Positions 5,441 through 13,343 of a stretch of 41,255 bases of DNA are shown here, piece after piece. Made by a program: the position numbers and the translations under genes. Each line of letters begins with the position of its first letter. Position 1 is the stretch's first letter. The notes beneath the pieces are model-generated. The model was not told the origin of the DNA. It did not search any database and worked only from the letters and a program-made list of their open reading frames with translations. The stretch comes from an uncultured Methylococcaceae bacterium (GTDB lineage: Bacteria > Pseudomonadota > Gammaproteobacteria > Methylococcales > Methylococcaceae): NCBI GenBank assembly GCA_903910005.1, contig CAIVXW010000040.1, forward strand, positions 1-41,255, in the 5' to 3' direction.

Positions 5441-7879
5441 GTGTCTGCCATGTCACATCCCGCCCCTCACCACGCCGTCGTCCATCAACTCAAAAGGCGG
5501 CTGCGCGTTGCCGTTCCCGCCCTGAAACGTGACAGGGAACGGCTTTACATTCTTGAGATTCTGCTGCGTAAACGGGCCGGTATCCGTCATGTACGGCTTA
5601 TCGTGGAGTTGGGCCAGCTTGTCATTCACTTCCAGCCCCGGCACATCACCCCGTCAGAGCTTTTCAGCCTGCTGGACGCGCTTGTTCCCGGGCTGGGGCG
5701 TGGCTCCGTCGAGCCAGCCGTCCATTCGCCGCCACCGGCTGCAACCGAACAGGAATACCTGTTCGCGATTGAGGGCTTAAGCTGCACGTCCTGCGCCCTG
5801 CTGATAGAACTGGTACTGCGGCGTGATGCCCGGATACACACTGCCATGGTTAACCGTGCGGCAGAGACCGCCCGGGTCAGGGGCTTCATCAGCCAGGATG
5901 AACTGTTTGAACGGATCGGTCGTCTCGGCTACAAGGCATCGCCACTGGATACCCTGAGTCAGCGGCAAGTCCTGATGCAGCGGGAAGCGGAACGGCTACA
6001 CGCCGCACGTCGCCGGGCTCTGCTGGCCGGTCTGTTGACCGTGCCCGTCACCCTGCTGGCCATGCTGGACTGGCCGGGACGATTGTGGCGTTTCACCCAG
6101 TTCCTGTTGACCACCCCGGTCGTGTTGGGTACCGGTCGGGTGTTTTTTACCCGCGCCCTCGGGCTGGCCCGCCAGCGTCAGGCCAACATGGACAGCCTGA
6201 TTGCTCTCGGGGTTGGTTCTGCCTACGCCTACAGCACCACCGCCCTGCTCAGCGGTTATCCCCACCTTTATTTTGATGCGGCTGCCGGTATCATCAGTCT
6301 GGTGCTGGTGGGACGCTATCTGGAAGAGCGGGCCCGGGGGCACGCCCATGAGGCCATCCGCCAACTGGTCGAATTGCAACCGCGTACCGCCCTGCTGCTG
6401 GCGGGCGAGGTAGAAATACCGGTCGATGTTGACAACCTGAAACCGGGCGACATCCTGCGGATCAAGCCGGGTTCCCGCATTCCGGCTGACGGCACGGTCA
6501 TCGCGGGCCGTTCCACGGTTGACGAATCCCTCATGACCGGTGAAAGCCTGCCGGTGGTGAAAGAGGCCGGACACGCGGTAACCGGCGGCTGTGTCAACGG
6601 CAACGGGGTGTTGACGGTCAGGGTGGATGCCATCGGATCCGATACGGTGCTGGCCGGTATCATCGAGATGGTGGATCAGGCCCAGTCGGCCCGGCTCCCC
6701 ATTCAGCAGTACGTGGATCGGGTTTCTGCCGGGTTTGTGCCGGCCGTCATGTGGGCGGCTGCCGCCACCTTTGCGGGCGGATGGTGGGCGGGCATTCCCC
6801 TCACCACGGCCTTTGCCCGGGCCATCACCGTGCTGCTGATCGCCTGCCCCTGTGCGCTGGGGTTGGCGACACCGGCAGCCGTTATGGTGGGAGCCGGACA
6901 GGCCGCCCGCCGTGGCATTTACATCCGTAACGGAGCCAGCCTTGAAACGGCCACTCACCTGACCTGTCTGGTATTCGACAAAACCGGCACCATCACCGAG
7001 GGCAGACCCCGGGTCACCGGCTTTTACAATCATTCCGCCCGCACCGACGCCGAACTGCTGACCCTGATGGCAGCCGCTGAAGCCGGTTCGGAGCATTTTC
7101 TGGCCCGGGCCATTGTCGACCATGCCCTGCCCCGGGTAACGGTGATTCATCCCGTGACCGGCTTTGAAAACCATCCGGGTCAGGGCATTCGCGCAATGGT
7201 TGATACGCATACGGTTCTTCTGGGTAACCGCAGCCTGCTGGAACAGGCCGGCATTGATCTGAACGCCCTGCCGGATACCGGATTGCATCCGGCCTGGACC
7301 CCGGTTTTCTGCGCGGTTGATGGCGAGGTCGTGGCCACGCTGGGCATCGCCGATACGCCCCGGCCGGGGGCTGCCGAAGCCATTGAGCGTTTGCATCGCC
7401 GTGGCATGACCACCCTCATGGCGACTGGCGACGTTGAAACAACCGCCCGTGCAGTGGCTGCCCGGGTTGGCATACTCACCGTCATGGCCGAGGCTCGCCC
7501 GGAACACAAACTGCGCCTGATCAAACGACTGCAGGCTCAGGGTGAGCGGGTCGGCATGGTGGGTGACGGCATCAATGACGCACCGGCCCTGGCGGCAGCC
7601 GATGTCGGCTTTGCCATTGGCAGCGGTGCCGACATTGCCATGGAAACGGCGGACATGACCCTGCGTAACGGCGACATTGCCCGGGTCGCCGATGCCATAA
7701 CCCTCAGTACCGAGACACTGCGCGTCATTCGCCAGAATCTGGCCTGGGCTTTCCTTTACAATGTCATGGCCATTCCGGTGGCTGCCCTGGGCAAACTGAA
7801 TCCCATGATGGCCTCCCTGGCCATGGCACTCAGCTCGCTGTCGGTGGTCATCAACTCCCTCCGGCTCAAAAACCGTTGA
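5441..7879 (+). CDS. Copper-type P1B heavy-metal-translocating ATPase
   Basis: An 812-residue ATP-driven metal exporter of the inner membrane. In order: a cysteine-free HMA2-like domain (about 15-85); a canonical HMA domain with CTSC (115-118); the actuator loop TGES (366-369); the transmembrane metal site CPC (469-471); the phosphorylation motif DKTGT (Asp513); and the hinge GDGIND (708-713). The last helix, MALSSLSVVINSLRL, has the Met/Ser-Ser pattern of Cu(I) pumps, as in CopA/CcoI. Odd point: the nucleotide-binding dipeptide usually written SEHPL reads SEHFL here (His552, Phe553). The start is GTG 5441, with ATG 5450 as an alternative. It ends the metal operon. Substrate Cu(I) is inferred from CPC and the last helix. 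Confidence 0.93.
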   Translation: MSAMSHPAPHHAVVHQLKRRLRVAVPALKRDRERLYILEILLRKRAGIRHVRLIVELGQLVIHFQPRHITPSELFSLLDALVPGLGRGSVEPAVHSPPPAATEQEYLFAIEGLSCTSCALLIELVLRRDARIHTAMVNRAAETARVRGFISQDELFERIGRLGYKASPLDTLSQRQVLMQREAERLHAARRRALLAGLLTVPVTLLAMLDWPGRLWRFTQFLLTTPVVLGTGRVFFTRALGLARQRQANMDSLIALGVGSAYAYSTTALLSGYPHLYFDAAAGIISLVLVGRYLEERARGHAHEAIRQLVELQPRTALLLAGEVEIPVDVDNLKPGDILRIKPGSRIPADGTVIAGRSTVDESLMTGESLPVVKEAGHAVTGGCVNGNGVLTVRVDAIGSDTVLAGIIEMVDQAQSARLPIQQYVDRVSAGFVPAVMWAAAATFAGGWWAGIPLTTAFARAITVLLIACPCALGLATPAAVMVGAGQAARRGIYIRNGASLETATHLTCLVFDKTGTITEGRPRVTGFYNHSARTDAELLTLMAAAEAGSEHFLARAIVDHALPRVTVIHPVTGFENHPGQGIRAMVDTHTVLLGNRSLLEQAGIDLNALPDTGLHPAWTPVFCAVDGEVVATLGIADTPRPGAAEAIERLHRRGMTTLMATGDVETTARAVAARVGILTVMAEARPEHKLRLIKRLQAQGERVGMVGDGINDAPALAAADVGFAIGSGADIAMETADMTLRNGDIARVADAITLSTETLRVIRQNLAWAFLYNVMAIPVAALGKLNPMMASLAMALSSLSVVINSLRLKNR

Positions 7880-7885
7880 GCCTTT
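7863..7885 (+). terminator. Stem-loop over the ATPase stop codon, possible terminator
   Basis: GGCTCAA (7863-7869) pairs perfectly with TTGAGCC (7876-7882) around a 6-nt loop, followed by TTT. The ATPase stop codon TGA (7877-7879) lies in the 3' arm. The U-tract is very short, so termination is plausible but may be inefficient. The convergent gene ends only 9 nt away. Confidence 0.45.
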
Positions 7886-7888
7886 GCC

Positions 7889-8698
7889 TCAAACCACACC
7901 CGCCAGTTGCGGCGGCAGCTCAATTTCCATGCTGACAGGCAGATGATCGGAACAGGGGGCGTGTATCACCCCCATCCGCTCGATTTTCAGGGCAGGGGTC
8001 ACCAGTATGTAATCCAGCATCATGCGCGGACTCCAACTGGGGAAGGTCATGATCTCCCGCTGCGGCGGACATAACCCGGTTTTTTGCCACAATACTTTCA
8101 ATTCAGGCGCGTCCGGACGGCAATTGAAATCGCCCATCATGATGACATGGGGTCGATGGCCAATCCGCTCTGCCAGGTATTCCAGTTGCCGTTGCCGGAT
8201 CTGCCGCAGCAATTCCAGATGAACCACCACCAGATACAGCGCGGTGGCTGCATCCTTGCCGTAACGTGCCCACAAGGCTCCCCGGCCGGGCAGGCCGGGT
8301 AATTTGTGATCCTCCACACAATCCGGACGCAAGCGGCTCAGCAAACCGTTGCTGTGCAGGGCCAGGGTGCCGAACCGCCGATTGATCTGATTGTGCCAGT
8401 AGGGGTAACCGGCCAGATGGGCCAGGTATTCGGCCTGTACCACATGATGACTGCGTGCCCCGCCGCCATCCACTTCCTGCAACCCCGCCAGGTCGAACGG
8501 AGTCAGGATTTTGGCAATCCGCTCCAGGTTGAGCAGTCGCTTGCGGGAAGGCCAGACATGTTGCCAGCTTCCCGTCAGGTATTCGGGATAACCGGCTGTG
8601 GCAATGCCGGTCTGAATATTGAAACTGGCCAGCCTGAGGCGGCGGGGTTCGGAACCGGCCGGTGCCTCAGATGCCGGTGGAGGAGGGGAGGCGGGCAT
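7889..8698 (-). CDS. Endonuclease/exonuclease/phosphatase (EEP) family protein
   Basis: A 269-residue EEP-fold metal-dependent phosphoesterase. The motifs are in the usual order: SFNIQTG (Asn, near 26), LQEVDGGG (metal-binding Glu, near 74), VVVHLEL, MGDFNC (Asp/Asn pair, near 193), LDYILV and SDHLPV (catalytic His, near 253). The first 20 residues are Pro/Ala-rich and variable, and no clear signal peptide is seen. The start at 8698 has an AAGGGGG-type ribosome binding site just after the dsbA stop, so it is probably cotranscribed downstream of cytochrome c4 and dsbA. The family includes nucleases, sphingomyelinases and lipid phosphatases, and the substrate cannot be assigned here. Confidence 0.88.
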   Translation of the reverse strand: MPASPPPPASEAPAGSEPRRLRLASFNIQTGIATAGYPEYLTGSWQHVWPSRKRLLNLERIAKILTPFDLAGLQEVDGGGARSHHVVQAEYLAHLAGYPYWHNQINRRFGTLALHSNGLLSRLRPDCVEDHKLPGLPGRGALWARYGKDAATALYLVVVHLELLRQIRQRQLEYLAERIGHRPHVIMMGDFNCRPDAPELKVLWQKTGLCPPQREIMTFPSWSPRMMLDYILVTPALKIERMGVIHAPCSDHLPVSMEIELPPQLAGVV

Positions 8699-8712
8699 GA
8701 ACGTCTGCCCCC

Positions 8713-9351
8713 TTATTTGCTGCGGGATTCCTGCCGGATCAGTTCATCCAGGATGGCGACCATCCTGGGAAAACTTTTGGCCTGGGAGGGGCTGATGCGG
8801 TACTTGCCGTTGACGATCAGGCTGGGGGTTCCGGTGATGCCATAGCGGGCTCCCATGGGTTCGGCCTGGCGCATTTTGGCATCCACCGCAAATGACTTGT
8901 AGGCCTTGCGGAACTCCGCCTCGGCCACACCGTGGCGGGCAAAAAACTGGCTCAGAACGTCTTCATTTTCCAGTTTTTCATGCTGATTCTGGATGGCCTC
9001 GTAGAAATCCGGGTGAAACCGATCCAGCACGCCCAGGGCGTCTGCCGTGAAAAACGCCTTGGCATGTGCTCCCCACAAGGCACTGAAAATGGCAGGCTGC
9101 CGGATGAATGCCACGTTGGCGGGTTTTCGCTTGAGCCAGGCATTCAGGTCCGGTTCAAAGTGGTAGCAATGGGGGCAGCCGTACCAGAAAAATTCCATGA
9201 CCTCAACCTTGGCAGCATCCTGCACCGGTTGGGGCGGGGTTACCAGTTCGTAGTCTACCCCGGCCTTGAATTCCTCTGCCTGAACCGGCACCAGGTGACT
9301 GCCCAGAAACAGGAATAGCAGGCTGATCCAGATCAAATGATGTTTTTGCAT
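8713..9351 (-). CDS. dsbA: Periplasmic thiol:disulfide interchange protein DsbA
   Basis: A 212-residue oxidoreductase with an N-terminal signal peptide (hydrophobic ISLLFLFLGSHLVPVQA, cleaved after VQA). The active site WYGCPHC (Cys-Pro-His-Cys, near residues 58-61) is the oxidising DsbA type, and the cis-proline loop GTPSLIVNGKY lies near residue 177. It introduces disulfides into exported proteins and is reoxidised by DsbB, which is not in this window. The start at 9351 has a GAGG-like ribosome binding site. It lies downstream of the cytochrome c4 gene with a 67-nt gap, a pairing also seen in pseudomonads and methanotrophs. Confidence 0.95.
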   Translation of the reverse strand: MQKHHLIWISLLFLFLGSHLVPVQAEEFKAGVDYELVTPPQPVQDAAKVEVMEFFWYGCPHCYHFEPDLNAWLKRKPANVAFIRQPAIFSALWGAHAKAFFTADALGVLDRFHPDFYEAIQNQHEKLENEDVLSQFFARHGVAEAEFRKAYKSFAVDAKMRQAEPMGARYGITGTPSLIVNGKYRISPSQAKSFPRMVAILDELIRQESRSK

Positions 9352-9418
9352 GGTGACCTCACGGAGTCTGATGATGGAGGGAGTGTGGAGAAAAGCGGAT
9401 CATGAATCGTGATTCAGG

Positions 9419-10018
9419 TTATTTGAGTCCGGATATGAAGTCAGCCACCGCAGTAATTTCGTCATCGCTCAGTTTCAGGGCAGCGGTTCGCATCATGGCA
9501 TTCATGTCATTGCCCCGGACGCCGCCCCTGAAATCCTTCAGGGTCTTTTCCAGGTAAGCGGCATACTGCCCCCTGAGGGAGGGGATGACAGCCAGTGGAT
9601 TGCCCTTGCCGTGCGGATCATGACAGCCGCTGCAGGCCGCGACATGGGTCGCCGGATTGCCGGTTCGGTAGATTTTTTCACCCAGGGCATTGTGGGGAGG
9701 GGTCTCGGTGGTACCCTGCTGGCTGGCGTAGTAGGCACTCAAATCGGCGATGTCCTCATCGGACAGCATTTCCGAAATGGCATTCATGGTTGGATTGGGT
9801 CGCTTCTGGGACTTGAAATCGTAGAGCTGCTTGGCAATATAAGCGGCATGCTGACCGGCAAACTTGGGAAAGATCGGCGTTTCGCTGTTGCCATCCTGGC
9901 CATGGCAACCGGCGCAGGTGGCAGCCTTTTCCTGGCCAGCCGCCGGATTGCCGGCGGCCTCAACCCCTGAACAACCGGCCAGAATCATCAGGATGATGAG
10001 CAATTTTTTCTTGTACAT
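9419..10018 (-). CDS. Dihaem cytochrome c4
   Basis: A 199-residue protein with two c-type haem motifs, CAGCH near residue 32 and CSGCH near residue 130. Each begins a cytochrome c half-domain ending in a Met-containing loop (NPTMNAISEML and GNDMNAMM), the architecture of cytochrome c4, an electron donor to terminal oxidases. I chose ATG 10018 (MYKKKLL) because AGAGG lies 7 nt upstream; the longer frame to 10045 has no such site. The leader MYKKKLLIILMILAGCSGVEA contains LAGC, which satisfies a lipobox, whereas cytochrome c4 is usually cleaved by signal peptidase I. AEA-like cleavage after VEA is the alternative. Confidence 0.93.
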   Translation of the reverse strand: MYKKKLLIILMILAGCSGVEAAGNPAAGQEKAATCAGCHGQDGNSETPIFPKFAGQHAAYIAKQLYDFKSQKRPNPTMNAISEMLSDEDIADLSAYYASQQGTTETPPHNALGEKIYRTGNPATHVAACSGCHDPHGKGNPLAVIPSLRGQYAAYLEKTLKDFRGGVRGNDMNAMMRTAALKLSDDEITAVADFISGLK

Positions 10019-10106
10019 TTGAATACCTCTCGTCGTGAAAACCAAATTTAGGACGCCTCAGGGGGAAACCGCCTGACCAAAGCCCGGGTTCGTGGTGTCA
10101 ATCCCC

Positions 10107-10135
10107 TTAATTTGCCAATCAAATACGGGTACACT
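10107..10135 (+). promoter_or_regulatory. Possible sigma-70 promoter for engB
   Basis: TTAATT (10107-10112) and TACACT (10130-10135) are separated by exactly 17 bp, giving a predicted start near 10142, about 33 nt before the engB ATG. The -10 matches 4 of 6 consensus bases and the -35 only 3 of 6, so this is a weak call. It lies in the divergent gap between cytochrome c4 and engB. Confidence 0.3.
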
Positions 10136-10174
10136 GGAAATGTCAACTCACCCTGTTCCGGTTTTCCCGCAAAG

Positions 10175-10825
10175 ATGAATCCGATTTACCGTAAAACCCA
10201 CTTTATTACCAGTGCCAACAGTCTGGGCTCAGCCCCCCCCGATGTCGGCAACGAGGTTGCCTTTGCCGGTCGCTCCAATGCCGGCAAGTCCAGTGCCATC
10301 AATGTCATCACTGCACAGAAGGCACTGGCCCGGGTCAGCAAGACACCGGGCCGAACCCGGTTGCTCAATTTTTTCCGGATTGACGAACACAAGCGGCTGG
10401 TCGATCTGCCCGGCTACGGCTACGCGGCAGTTCCGGGCGTCGTGCAGGATACCTGGCGCGACTTCCTGGAAGACTACCTGCTGGGACGCCGATCCCTGCG
10501 GGGGGTGTTTCTGTTGATGGACATACGCCATCCCCTGACTGATTTCGACCGACACATGATTGATTGGTGTGCGCGGGCCGGATTGCCGCTGCACATGGCC
10601 CTGACCAAAGCTGACAAACTGAGCCGGGGGGCCGCCCTGGGTGTGCTGCGTGAGGTAGGTCAGACGCTGGAGCGTACCGCCCTGACCCGCATCAGTACCC
10701 AGATTTTTTCCGCCCCCAAACGCATGGGGGTGGAACAGGCCCATCAGATTCTGGATGAATGGCTGGAATTTCAGCCGACCGGAATACCGTCTCCCTCAAT
10801 ACCCGATTCAGAACATAGCGTATGA
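10175..10825 (+). CDS. engB: Ribosome biogenesis GTPase EngB (YihA/YsxC)
   Basis: A 216-residue GTPase needed for large-subunit ribosome assembly. The G motifs are clear: G1 GRSNAGKSS (near residue 32), the G2 region SKTPGRTRLLNFF, G3 DLPGYGYA, G4 TKAD (near 145) and G5 ISTQIFSA. I use ATG 10175 (MNPIYRKTHF), which matches the family N-terminus; the frame extends to a TTG at 10112 but that overlaps the putative promoter. Divergent engB/cytochrome c4 is a conserved gammaproteobacterial arrangement. The stop overlaps the next gene by ATGA (10822-10825). Confidence 0.95.
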   Translation: MNPIYRKTHFITSANSLGSAPPDVGNEVAFAGRSNAGKSSAINVITAQKALARVSKTPGRTRLLNFFRIDEHKRLVDLPGYGYAAVPGVVQDTWRDFLEDYLLGRRSLRGVFLLMDIRHPLTDFDRHMIDWCARAGLPLHMALTKADKLSRGAALGVLREVGQTLERTALTRISTQIFSAPKRMGVEQAHQILDEWLEFQPTGIPSPSIPDSEHSV

Positions 10826-11070
10826 GCAAATCATTTCAGATCCAGTTACAACGCCCGGCCAGCGAGATCATCGCCGAGGCACACGCAACCGCACAACGCA
10901 AGGGGGTTCGCTTTGAGGGCGATACCGCCAACGGGCGGTTTTCCGGTCTGGGCCTGGAAGGCCACTACACCATCGAAGGAAATACCCTGTCGGTTGAAGT
11001 AACCCAAAAACCGCTGCTGTTATCCTGGTCGATGATCGAAACGGCGGTCAAGGGTTATTTCTCGGGCTGA
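10822..11070 (+). CDS. Small conserved-looking hypothetical protein
   Basis: An 82-residue soluble protein, translationally coupled to engB by an ATGA overlap. No signal peptide or membrane segment is seen. The pattern FEGDTANGRFSGLGLEGHY, then an alternating hydrophobic stretch and KPLLLSWSMIETAVKGYF, predicts a small alpha-beta fold. It has a faint resemblance to the small proteins annotated as polyhydroxyalkanoic acid system or granule-region proteins, but I would not assign it on that. It ends 10 nt before the pterin-type gene, so the three genes probably form one transcript. Confidence 0.75.
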   Translation: MSKSFQIQLQRPASEIIAEAHATAQRKGVRFEGDTANGRFSGLGLEGHYTIEGNTLSVEVTQKPLLLSWSMIETAVKGYFSG

Positions 11071-11080
11071 ATGACCCGGC

Positions 11081-12574
11081 ATGGCTGAACATATCCTGTT
11101 CCTGACCGGCAAACTGGCAGAAGCCCAGTTGCGCCGTACCCTGGAAGACATGGTTCCGTCCTTTCGCTACACCGTGCAGGTACTCGGTGTTTCGGTGGCG
11201 GCCCTGATGACGGCCGACATGATCCAGCGACGCCTGAAGGATACCCTGGGGGCCGACCGGATTGTGGTACCTGGCCGTTGCCGGGGCGATCTTGCCGCCC
11301 TCTCTCTGGCACTGGGTGTGCCGGTCGAACGCGGCCCGGAGGAACTGCATGATCTGCCCTGGTTTTTTGGCAAGCAACGCAAACAGGCCGATTTATCCCG
11401 CTACGACTTGCTGATTTTTGCCGAAATCGTCGAGGCTCCCCGCCTGAGCGTGGCAGGCATACGGGCCCGGGCGGCGGACTACCGGCGACGCGGAGCCGAT
11501 GTGATTGATCTCGGCTGTCTGCCGTCAACGCCTTTTCCGCATCTGGTGGAATCCATCCAGGCTCTCAAGGCCGATGGCTTCAGGGTCAGCGTCGATTCGC
11601 TGGAAGCGGATGACCTGCTGTGCGGCGGCGAAGCCGGTGCTGATTATCTGCTCAGTTTGCACGAGGAGACCCTCTGGGTTGCCGATCAGGTGGCGTCTAC
11701 CCCCATACTCATTCCGGCCCGACCGGGAGATATGGCATCCCTTGACCGGGCCATCGAACGTATGCAGGCACTGGGGCGGCCCTTTCTGGCGGATCCCGTG
11801 CTGGATCCGATTCATTTTGGTTTTACTGAATCACTGGTGCGTTACCACGCCCTCAGGCAGCGTCATCCCGGCATTGAACTGATGATGGGGGTGGGCAACC
11901 TGACTGAACTGACCCACGCCGATACGGCGGGCATCAATGCCCTGCTGCTTGGAATTTGTTCGGAACAGGGTATTCGCCACATTCTGGCAACCGAGGTCAG
12001 TCGCCACGCCCGCAACGCCGTGGGCGAAGCCAACCTGGCCCGACGCATCCTTTACGCCGCCCGTCAGATCGGAGCCTTGCCGCGTTATTTTGATGAAGGG
12101 CTGATGGCCCTGCACGAACGGGCTCCCTACCCCCTTGGCCGGGACGACATTGAACAACTTCACCGGGGCGTGCGTGATCCGAGTTACCGCATCCAGGTGA
12201 GCCCGGACGGTATTCATGTATTCAATCGTGACGGTTTTCACACGGTGACCGATCCGTTTGACGCATACCCGGCCCTGAAGGTTGAACACGACGCCGGTCA
12301 TGCCTTTTATCTGGGGGTGGAACTGGCCCGTGCCCAGATTGCCTGGCAACTCGGTAAACGCTACACCCAGGACGAATCACTCAACTGGGGTTGTCAGGTT
12401 GAGCGAACCGCTGCAGGTGCCGATCCGCATACCTACAAACCGGCGGGCACCACCCTCACTTCAGTGGCTCAAACTGGGCGAAGCACTGCCCCGCTCCCGC
12501 CGGAGACGACGAGTCATAATGCAGTGACAGCAGACGCAGATGGCCAAGGCGACCGTATTCCGGGCCCGGACTGA
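11081..12574 (+). CDS. Dihydropteroate-synthase-like protein (DUF6513/DUF4346), tetrahydromethanopterin-pathway type
   Basis: 497 residues. Residues 1-125 (HILFLTGKLAEAQLRRTLE and following) are the DUF6513-like N-terminal domain. About 130-330 is a TIM-barrel pterin-binding domain with VIDLGCLPS (equivalent to the DxGxxS of dihydropteroate synthases) and the VSVDSLEADD, LADPVLDPI and MGVGNLTELTHAD segments. About 370-455 is a DUF4346-like domain with AGHAFYLGVELARAQIAW and LGKRYTQDE. This three-part protein is known from methanogens and methylotrophic bacteria, where it is linked to tetrahydromethanopterin synthesis for formaldehyde oxidation. The final 50 residues are low-complexity, and the last 119 bp overlap the convergent RibD-like gene. 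The catalytic role is inferred from the family. Confidence 0.85.
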   Translation: MAEHILFLTGKLAEAQLRRTLEDMVPSFRYTVQVLGVSVAALMTADMIQRRLKDTLGADRIVVPGRCRGDLAALSLALGVPVERGPEELHDLPWFFGKQRKQADLSRYDLLIFAEIVEAPRLSVAGIRARAADYRRRGADVIDLGCLPSTPFPHLVESIQALKADGFRVSVDSLEADDLLCGGEAGADYLLSLHEETLWVADQVASTPILIPARPGDMASLDRAIERMQALGRPFLADPVLDPIHFGFTESLVRYHALRQRHPGIELMMGVGNLTELTHADTAGINALLLGICSEQGIRHILATEVSRHARNAVGEANLARRILYAARQIGALPRYFDEGLMALHERAPYPLGRDDIEQLHRGVRDPSYRIQVSPDGIHVFNRDGFHTVTDPFDAYPALKVEHDAGHAFYLGVELARAQIAWQLGKRYTQDESLNWGCQVERTAAGADPHTYKPAGTTLTSVAQTGRSTAPLPPETTSHNAVTADADGQGDRIPGPD

Positions 12575-13343
12575 GGCTGCGAAAATCAGTACCACCCAGC
12601 AATTGATGGGTGGTGGTATGAAAAAGCCGGGAGAGACAGCCATCGCGCAGCATGGTTTCCAGCATTCCGGGACCGGCAATGAGGTAAGCCCGGCCATAAC
12701 CCAGCCGTCCCAGGGCGTCCATCAGCAAGCCTCCCTCGACTTCGCGCCGGGTACCGGCAACCAGCACCGGATAGCCTTGATCCTGCCAGTAGGCTACCCG
12801 TTCCGCCCGGGCCTGCTGCCCGGTGGCGATGTAGCAGGCCTGTTCCGGCTGCAGAAACGCACGGGGCGGGGGGAAATCCAGGCTGGCACTGGCAATGACC
12901 ACGGCTGGCTGGTCAGGTAAACCCTGCAGGCTGCGCCAGCCCGGCAACTGTTTGCCCTGTGCATGCAGGCCAACCTGGAGGATGTTACCCAGACGTCCCG
13001 CCGCCAGCTCCTTCAAATAAGAGCCGTGGGTAATCAGGCAGTCAGCCTGGCAGTGCAATTCCAGAAACAGGCGGAAATCGTTTGCGTTGGTGAGTGACCG
13101 GGGCAGATACGGTCTGCCATCGCTGGCGGCCAGCGCGATACGTCCGTCCAGGCTGGACAGGAAATTGGCATAGACGAACGGAGCTTGCGGGGTACCGAAC
13201 CGGTGCAGTCCGAGTTGCAGATAGCAACCCGTCAGCGCGACCGGTTCAGCAGGGTCCGGATACAGACGCAACAGGGTGGATTCCACGCTGCCTGCCCCCG
13301 GATTGGTTTCAGCCGATTTCGCCATGATCCTGATCGTGGCCAT
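12456..13343 (-). CDS. RibD C-terminal/dihydrofolate-reductase-like protein
   Basis: A 295-residue protein with the RibD_C (bacterial bifunctional deaminase-reductase C-terminal) fold. Signatures are VYANFLSSLDGRIAL near residue 58, DFRLFLELHCQADCLITHGSYL, AVVIASASLDFP, and LGYGRAYLIAGPGMLETML near 232. Members are NADPH-dependent reductases of pyrimidine or pterin substrates; the dihydromethanopterin reductases of methylotrophs belong to this superfamily. Facing the dihydropteroate-synthase-like gene, it may reduce a methanopterin intermediate, which is inference. The start is uncertain (13343 or 13325), and both overlap lplT's end. Its 3' end overlaps the facing gene by 119 bp, so its C-terminal tail may be non-conserved. 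Confidence 0.82.
   Translation of the reverse strand: MATIRIMAKSAETNPGAGSVESTLLRLYPDPAEPVALTGCYLQLGLHRFGTPQAPFVYANFLSSLDGRIALAASDGRPYLPRSLTNANDFRLFLELHCQADCLITHGSYLKELAAGRLGNILQVGLHAQGKQLPGWRSLQGLPDQPAVVIASASLDFPPPRAFLQPEQACYIATGQQARAERVAYWQDQGYPVLVAGTRREVEGGLLMDALGRLGYGRAYLIAGPGMLETMLRDGCLSRLFHTTTHQLLGGTDFRSLSPGPEYGRLGHLRLLSLHYDSSSPAGAGQCFAQFEPLK

Noticed and set aside
5996..7507. 503-codon minus-strand frame antisense to the P1B ATPase
   Set aside because: The opposite strand has every P-type ATPase motif in order; the antisense product is Gly/His/Arg/Gln-rich with no domain.
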